Positions 16,864 through 19,480 of a DNA stretch of 19,480 nt are shown here, in pieces (the first letter of the stretch is position 1; every line of letters begins with the position of its first letter). Below the pieces are notes generated by a model. That model saw nothing but the letters and a program-made list of their open reading frames with translations, did no database searches and was not told the origin of the DNA. The stretch spans positions 1 to 19,480 of the forward strand of contig BHEQ01000012.1 in NCBI GenBank assembly GCA_003864535.1. Reading direction: 5' to 3'. The stretch is from Gammaproteobacteria bacterium. GTDB lineage: Bacteria; Pseudomonadota; Gammaproteobacteria; Cardiobacteriales; Wohlfahrtiimonadaceae. Both the position numbers and the translations under genes were made by a program.

Positions 16864-16901
16864 GTATCAAGATGATACGTATTAAAATAATGTGTACACA
16901 T
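16864..16901. promoter_or_regulatory. Two palindromes in the leader of the DUF5655-RhuM-hsdR operon
   Basis: gtatca-aga-tgatac (16864-16878) is a perfect 6-bp inverted repeat with a 3-base centre, and atgtgtacacat (16890-16901) is a perfect 12-bp palindrome. They lie 26 to 63 bp upstream of the chosen start. A weak minus-strand promoter, TTGCTT with CATTAT 16 bp later, overlaps the second palindrome. This arrangement would suit binding by a dimeric repressor or a controller protein. No regulator gene of that kind was identified nearby. Confidence 0.4.
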
Positions 16902-16946
16902 TTCTATTAAGCAATTGTACTCATTATTTTATAATAAAAGTTTTAT

Positions 16947-16994
16947 TTAGCATAATCTAGAATCACTCGGGTAAATTTGCATTTGTTGGCTCAT
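16947..16994 (-). pseudogene. Stub resembling the start of the RhuM gene
   Basis: An ATG at 16994 opens 15 codons reading M-S-Q-Q-M-Q-I-Y-P-S-D-S-R-L-C and then TAA. The intact RhuM-Fic gene starts M-S-Q-Q-I-E-I-Y-Q-S-D-D. Over the first 33 bases, 25 agree between the two loci, with most differences at synonymous or conservative positions. This suggests the broken 5' end of a RhuM-type gene left after a deletion or replacement. The similarity is seen directly; the history is inferred. Confidence 0.5.
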
Positions 16995-17073
16995 GCGTGG
17001 TCTCATTGTTGTAGCTTGTTGCTGGCAGTTGTTGCAGATTTTGCAATAACTATTTTTCTAAAATAATGCTCAT
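16963..17073 (-). pseudogene. Decayed open frame coupled to abiEii, broken by TAG
   Basis: An ATG at 17073 overlaps the abiEii stop as ATGA. It opens MSIILEK, then an in-frame TAG (codon 8), then 28 more codons (LLQNLQQLPATSYNNETTHE...) to a TGA at 16963. Its end overlaps the RhuM-like stub by 32 bases, an arrangement like two coupled genes of an operon. The text after the amber codon looks like protein rather than random AT-rich DNA, but I do not recognise the family. It may join the first and last codons of a lost gene. Confidence 0.35.
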
Positions 17074-17990
17074 ATATTAAATTCATTTTCAGGTGAAGTA
17101 CCGCCATTTAATAGACTCTGTACTTGTTGCATCATATTTACTATTTCAGTGGTTAAAAAACTATAAAATTTATCTTTGTGCAAAGTACGCTCCTGTACCT
17201 CTTGTGAAATAAAACGCGTCATTTCATTACGGAACGCGTCACTTTTAATGATTGAGGGTAAACGCACCAACATTTCGCTTAATTTAATAGGATAATCATC
17301 AATACGATAATCTATAATTTTATTATTAACCCAATCTATACGTAAAGTAGCACCTTGTTGCTTTAGCCAACGTAAATCCCAAATATCACGGTAACGGACA
17401 TAATGCCTAGTATTCACCAGTGAGACGAGCTTATCTGCCATCACCTCATCTAGAGTTTCAGTTAATACTAGCGTGTCGGTATAACCATCGGGTAAAAAGT
17501 CGTAATTAGCAATCAACGCCTTAGGTTCTCGTGAATAAGAAGGAATATTTGCTACTTCGATTTTAATTCGCTGTCTAGGCAAATCTTTATTTTTAGGCGC
17601 AGTAATAATCGAAACTTGCCATTTATCAACATTAAGTCCTCTATATTCAGGCTCGTTTTTTAACTCATCAGGTTCTTTAACTGACACCTCAAAGCCATAA
17701 CGTGCGCCAATATACTTTTCCAGACAGGCTTTCATGGCGTATAACTGCTTACTGTTAAAGTTTATTCCACCCGAAAAATCTAAATCTTCACTAAAACGTG
17801 GTGCGCCATAACATAAGCGCAAAGAAGTTCCACCCTGAAAGGTAAGTTTGTCTAATAATCCATGAATATCAAGGCAATAGAGGATATCGTAATGTAATAA
17901 TTCCTTTTCAATAACAGGACGCATATGAGATCGCCCCGAGACTTGCATGGCAAGTTCAGTTAATTGGGTAAAATTTGCTTTATTAACCAT
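17070..17990 (-). CDS. abiEii: AbiEii toxin, nucleotidyltransferase of a type IV toxin-antitoxin system
   Basis: AbiEii-family proteins are nucleotidyltransferases that stop growth, in known cases by adding nucleotides to tRNA or by related NTP transfer, and abort phage infection. The start is set at ATG 17990, overlapping the abiEi end by 8 bp with GAGA upstream (306 residues); in-frame ATG 18008 and TTG 18011 are less likely. The nucleotidyltransferase core is clear: GGTSLR (53-58) followed by RFSEDLDF, where D69 and D71 are the metal-binding aspartates. A later block, DEVMADKL followed by RYRDIWDL, is also typical. No catalytic residue is missing. It is translationally coupled to its antitoxin gene, the usual arrangement. 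Confidence 0.92.
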   Translation of the reverse strand: MVNKANFTQLTELAMQVSGRSHMRPVIEKELLHYDILYCLDIHGLLDKLTFQGGTSLRLCYGAPRFSEDLDFSGGINFNSKQLYAMKACLEKYIGARYGFEVSVKEPDELKNEPEYRGLNVDKWQVSIITAPKNKDLPRQRIKIEVANIPSYSREPKALIANYDFLPDGYTDTLVLTETLDEVMADKLVSLVNTRHYVRYRDIWDLRWLKQQGATLRIDWVNNKIIDYRIDDYPIKLSEMLVRLPSIIKSDAFRNEMTRFISQEVQERTLHKDKFYSFLTTEIVNMMQQVQSLLNGGTSPENEFNI

Positions 17991-18519
17991 GGTACATCTC
18001 TTTTTCATCAATTAGATGCATATTGCGCCCGACTCGCTTTAAATCGCGGAGTGCACATTCAGCTGTTGCAAGTCTTAAAGGGCGATCTGTTGTTCTAATA
18101 TTTGCCAGAATATCGTGTTGTGAACGTTTGGTATGGGTGAACTCAATCGTGCCAAATGGTGTGTGATAAATCCCTTTTCGTCCTGTTGTCATGATGGTTA
18201 GCCGATCAATAGGAATCTGTGAAATAACACCATATTCACTAAGAGCAGATTCAAGGCTGACATAATTATACTCGCCGCGTCGTAATGCCTTAGCGATATG
18301 CTCAATGGTATAACCATCAAAACTATGCGCAAGATTAAACAGATACACGCCACGAACAGGGCGTGAGAGTATTGATGCCGTAACCAGACGGCTTAAGGTT
18401 GCCTGAAGTGTTTTGGGGCTATCCTCAATAAAAATTTTGTTAAGATCGGCAAGGGTAAAAACGTAATGCCCTTGTTTATCCCAAAAGTTAAGCCTGTTAA
18501 GTGCAGTAGATTGATTCAT
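17983..18519 (-). CDS. abiEi: AbiEi-family antitoxin/transcriptional regulator
   Basis: AbiEi proteins neutralise AbiEii without direct binding (type IV) and repress their own operon. The start is set at ATG 18519 (178 residues, MNQSTALNRL...). The earlier in-frame ATG at 18567 overlaps the -10 box of the promoter and cannot lie on that transcript. The N-terminal part (about 10-60) is a winged helix-turn-helix (FTLADLNKIF, then TLQATLSRLV and GVYLF). The C-terminal part has the family text YNYVSLESALSEYGVI and GIYHTPFGTIEFTHTKR. The protein is short for AbiEi but resembles the compact form common in proteobacteria. The only AGG-type site is about 18 bases from the ATG, so translation initiation may involve leader folding. 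Confidence 0.88.
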   Translation of the reverse strand: MNQSTALNRLNFWDKQGHYVFTLADLNKIFIEDSPKTLQATLSRLVTASILSRPVRGVYLFNLAHSFDGYTIEHIAKALRRGEYNYVSLESALSEYGVISQIPIDRLTIMTTGRKGIYHTPFGTIEFTHTKRSQHDILANIRTTDRPLRLATAECALRDLKRVGRNMHLIDEKEMYHG

Positions 18520-18563
18520 AAGTAGACGTTGAGACGACCTTTTTGTAGTGTTAGTGTCTACTT
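18520..18563. promoter_or_regulatory. Inverted repeat in the abiE leader, likely AbiEi operator
   Basis: aagtagac (18520-18527) and gtctactt (18556-18563) are a perfect 8-bp inverted repeat separated by 28 bases. The repeat ends at the abiEi ATG and begins within a few bases of the -10 box. Known AbiEi antitoxins repress through inverted repeats upstream of their operon. In RNA the arms could also form a stem holding the only AGG in its loop. Confidence 0.5.
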
Positions 18564-18565
18564 GC

Positions 18566-18594
18566 ATCCTAGTGTAGATTTCATAAGATGTCAA
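18566..18594 (-). promoter_or_regulatory. Sigma-70 promoter of abiEi-abiEii
   Basis: A perfect -35 TTGACA (18594-18589) and a -10 TAGGAT (18571-18566) are separated by exactly 17 bp on the minus strand. Transcription should begin near 18560, inside the inverted repeat, giving a leader of about 40 bases before the ATG at 18519. Confidence 0.7.
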
Positions 18595-18642
18595 AGTGAT
18601 ATTTTTATTGTCTTGATAAGTTTTCCAATAATATAAATAAAA

Positions 18643-18671
18643 TTGCCACAAACAAACTTTAAGACTATATT
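18643..18671 (+). promoter_or_regulatory. Sigma-70 promoter of the phd-parE pair
   Basis: TTGCCA (18643-18648) and TATATT (18666-18671) are separated by 17 bp, and the antitoxin ATG follows about 30 bases later. The sequence across and after the -10 box repeats the element agact (18662, 18673) and ends in agtc, giving gact-ttattt-agtc at 18674-18687. This is a plausible site for autorepression by the antitoxin. Confidence 0.6.
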
Positions 18672-18702
18672 TAGACTTTATTTAGTCGTAGAGAAATTTT
18701 AA

Positions 18703-18969
18703 ATGAAATATGAATCACACATTAAACCCATTAGCTTCTTAAAGTCACATGCGGCTGAAATTATTAAGACTATTCAGGTTGATCGTGAGCCTTTAGTGAT
18801 CACTCAAAATGGTGAAGCGAAGCTGGTTGTGATGGATATCAAAAGTTATGATGAGCAGCAACAAACCCTCGCTTTGCTAAAAATACTGGCTCTAGGGCAA
18901 AAAGATATTAAAGAAGGATTATATCGCAGTGCTCAAGATGTGTTAAATGATCTGGATAAGGATAATTAA
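18703..18969 (+). CDS. Phd/YefM-family type II antitoxin
   Basis: This 88-residue antitoxin has the Phd/YefM fold. The N-terminal DNA-binding part includes PISFLKSHAAEII (about 9-21) and the segment REPLVITQNGEAKLVVMDIKSYDE (about 28-51, given here in outline), the hallmark of the family. The C-terminal part from about 55 is acidic and probably wraps the toxin. GAGA lies about 9 bases before the ATG. It is the first gene of a rightward pair divergent from abiE. It should repress its own promoter with the toxin as corepressor, as known for Phd/Doc and YefM/YoeB. Confidence 0.9.
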   Translation: MKYESHIKPISFLKSHAAEIIKTIQVDREPLVITQNGEAKLVVMDIKSYDEQQQTLALLKILALGQKDIKEGLYRSAQDVLNDLDKDN

Positions 18970-19296
18970 GTGAGCTTATCCATCAATATATTAAGAGGTG
19001 CAGAGCAAGATTTAAATGATTTAAAAAAATATTTGCTGCGTGAGTTCTCGGTTGGCGCATGGCAAAATAGTTATCAATTAATCAAACAAGGATTAGCGCA
19101 AATCAGCAGCTTTCCTGAATCAGGGAGTATCCCTCCTGAATTAGAACATTTAGGTTTCTCAAACTATAAACAAATTATTGTGGGTAAAAATAGGATCATT
19201 TACGAGCTCAATAATGCCGCAATTTATGTCCATATTATTTGTGATGTTCGTAGAGATATGCCTACTTTGTTAAATAAACGGCTATTTTTGAGTTGA
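18970..19296 (+). CDS. ParE/RelE-superfamily type II toxin
   Basis: This 108-residue toxin has the ParE/RelE fold. It starts with GTG immediately after the antitoxin TAA, so translation is coupled. Typical features are GAEQDLNDLKKYL (about 10-22), FPESGSIPPELE (about 48-59) and the strands YKQIIVGKNRIIYEL followed by VHIICDVRRDMPTLL. The text FPESG...IPPEL and the Arg-Asp pair near the C-terminus fit the ParE branch, whose members poison DNA gyrase. RelE-type mRNA cleavage cannot be excluded from sequence alone. The frame is intact. Confidence 0.87.
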   Translation: MSLSINILRGAEQDLNDLKKYLLREFSVGAWQNSYQLIKQGLAQISSFPESGSIPPELEHLGFSNYKQIIVGKNRIIYELNNAAIYVHIICDVRRDMPTLLNKRLFLS

Positions 19297-19299
19297 TTT

Positions 19300-19410
19300 G
19301 GTGTCTGCATAAGTTCCTGTTTTTCTGATTGATAGATTCAATCAATTCAGACAAACTTAAGGCCGCCTATATTAACAATATCTTTTAGGTTGGCTAATTG
19401 TTTGTTTTTA
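19300..19410 (-). pseudogene. Possible gene-end remnant with a frameshift
   Basis: The 184 bp after the toxin gene hold no intact gene. On the minus strand one frame reads NKQLANLKDIVNIGGLKFV and stops. A one-base shift at the GGL would continue as SLSELIESINQKN across the stop codon. The joined text looks protein-like, so it may be the end of a decayed leftward gene. The evidence is composition only and I do not recognise the family. Confidence 0.2.
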
Positions 19411-19480
19411 ATTAAAACAACTTTAATTAACCAACTCTTAATTTTATATTAATTTTTTATTTTATCAGTATGACTTAAGG

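Noticed and set aside
16839..16901. Longer N-terminus of the DUF5655 protein (start at 16901)
   Set aside because: The added 21 codons cover two palindromes and a promoter-like region. The ATG at 16838 has the ribosome site, and family members start at that point as far as I recall.
16931..16948. Hairpin aataaaa-g-ttttatt as a terminator for abiE
   Set aside because: The one-base loop cannot form a hairpin and the sequence is simple AT-rich DNA.
19320..19350. Intrinsic terminator after the ParE gene (gattga/tcaatc hairpin)
   Set aside because: The 6-bp AT-rich stem is weak and no T run follows it on the plus strand.

Overview
The window looks like chromosomal DNA from a low-GC, rod-shaped Gram-negative bacterium, most likely a gammaproteobacterium. 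KdsB implies KDO-containing lipopolysaccharide. RlpA and MltB are lipoproteins with clear lipoboxes. The order mrdA-rodA-mltB-rlpA-dacA is the one known from pseudomonads and relatives. Genus cannot be fixed from the sequence alone. No rRNA, tRNA, CRISPR array or complete insertion sequence was seen.

Region 1 (1-11278, all genes leftward) is a core cell-envelope block. From a promoter near 9340 the order of transcription is mreB, mreC, mreD (TTG start), mrdA (PBP2), rodA, mltB, rlpA, dacA, then the first codons of another gene at the left edge. These genes build and remodel the lateral wall: the MreBCD scaffold, the SEDS polymerase RodA with its transpeptidase PBP2, two glycan-cleaving lipoproteins and a D,D-carboxypeptidase. 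Upstream lie kdsB (CMP-KDO synthesis) and a periplasmic L,D-transpeptidase.

Region 2 holds intergenic repeats. A GC-rich palindromic element family, unlike the AT-rich surroundings, occurs at 3347-3460 (rodA/mltB gap), 7199-7262 (mreD/mreC gap) and 11479-11692 (ykuD/hsdR gap). The third locus is a composite with two modules and lies at the junction between core and accessory DNA. The last bases of the window (cttaagg) may start another copy.

Region 3 (11701-19296) is a defence and toxin-antitoxin island. A tight leftward three-gene operon encodes a PD-(D/E)XK-like/DUF5655 protein, a RhuM-Fic fusion and a full-length type I restriction subunit HsdR, with no HsdM or HsdS in the window. Upstream is an abiEi-abiEii pair (type IV toxin-antitoxin), and divergent from it a phd/parE-type II pair. 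The 183-bp divergent region carries two good sigma-70 promoters with 17-bp spacers. Between abiEii and the DUF5655 gene is a short scar. It holds a 36-codon frame broken by an amber codon and, overlapping its end, a 15-codon stub resembling the start of the RhuM gene. This suggests that genes were lost here, possibly the missing modification and specificity genes.
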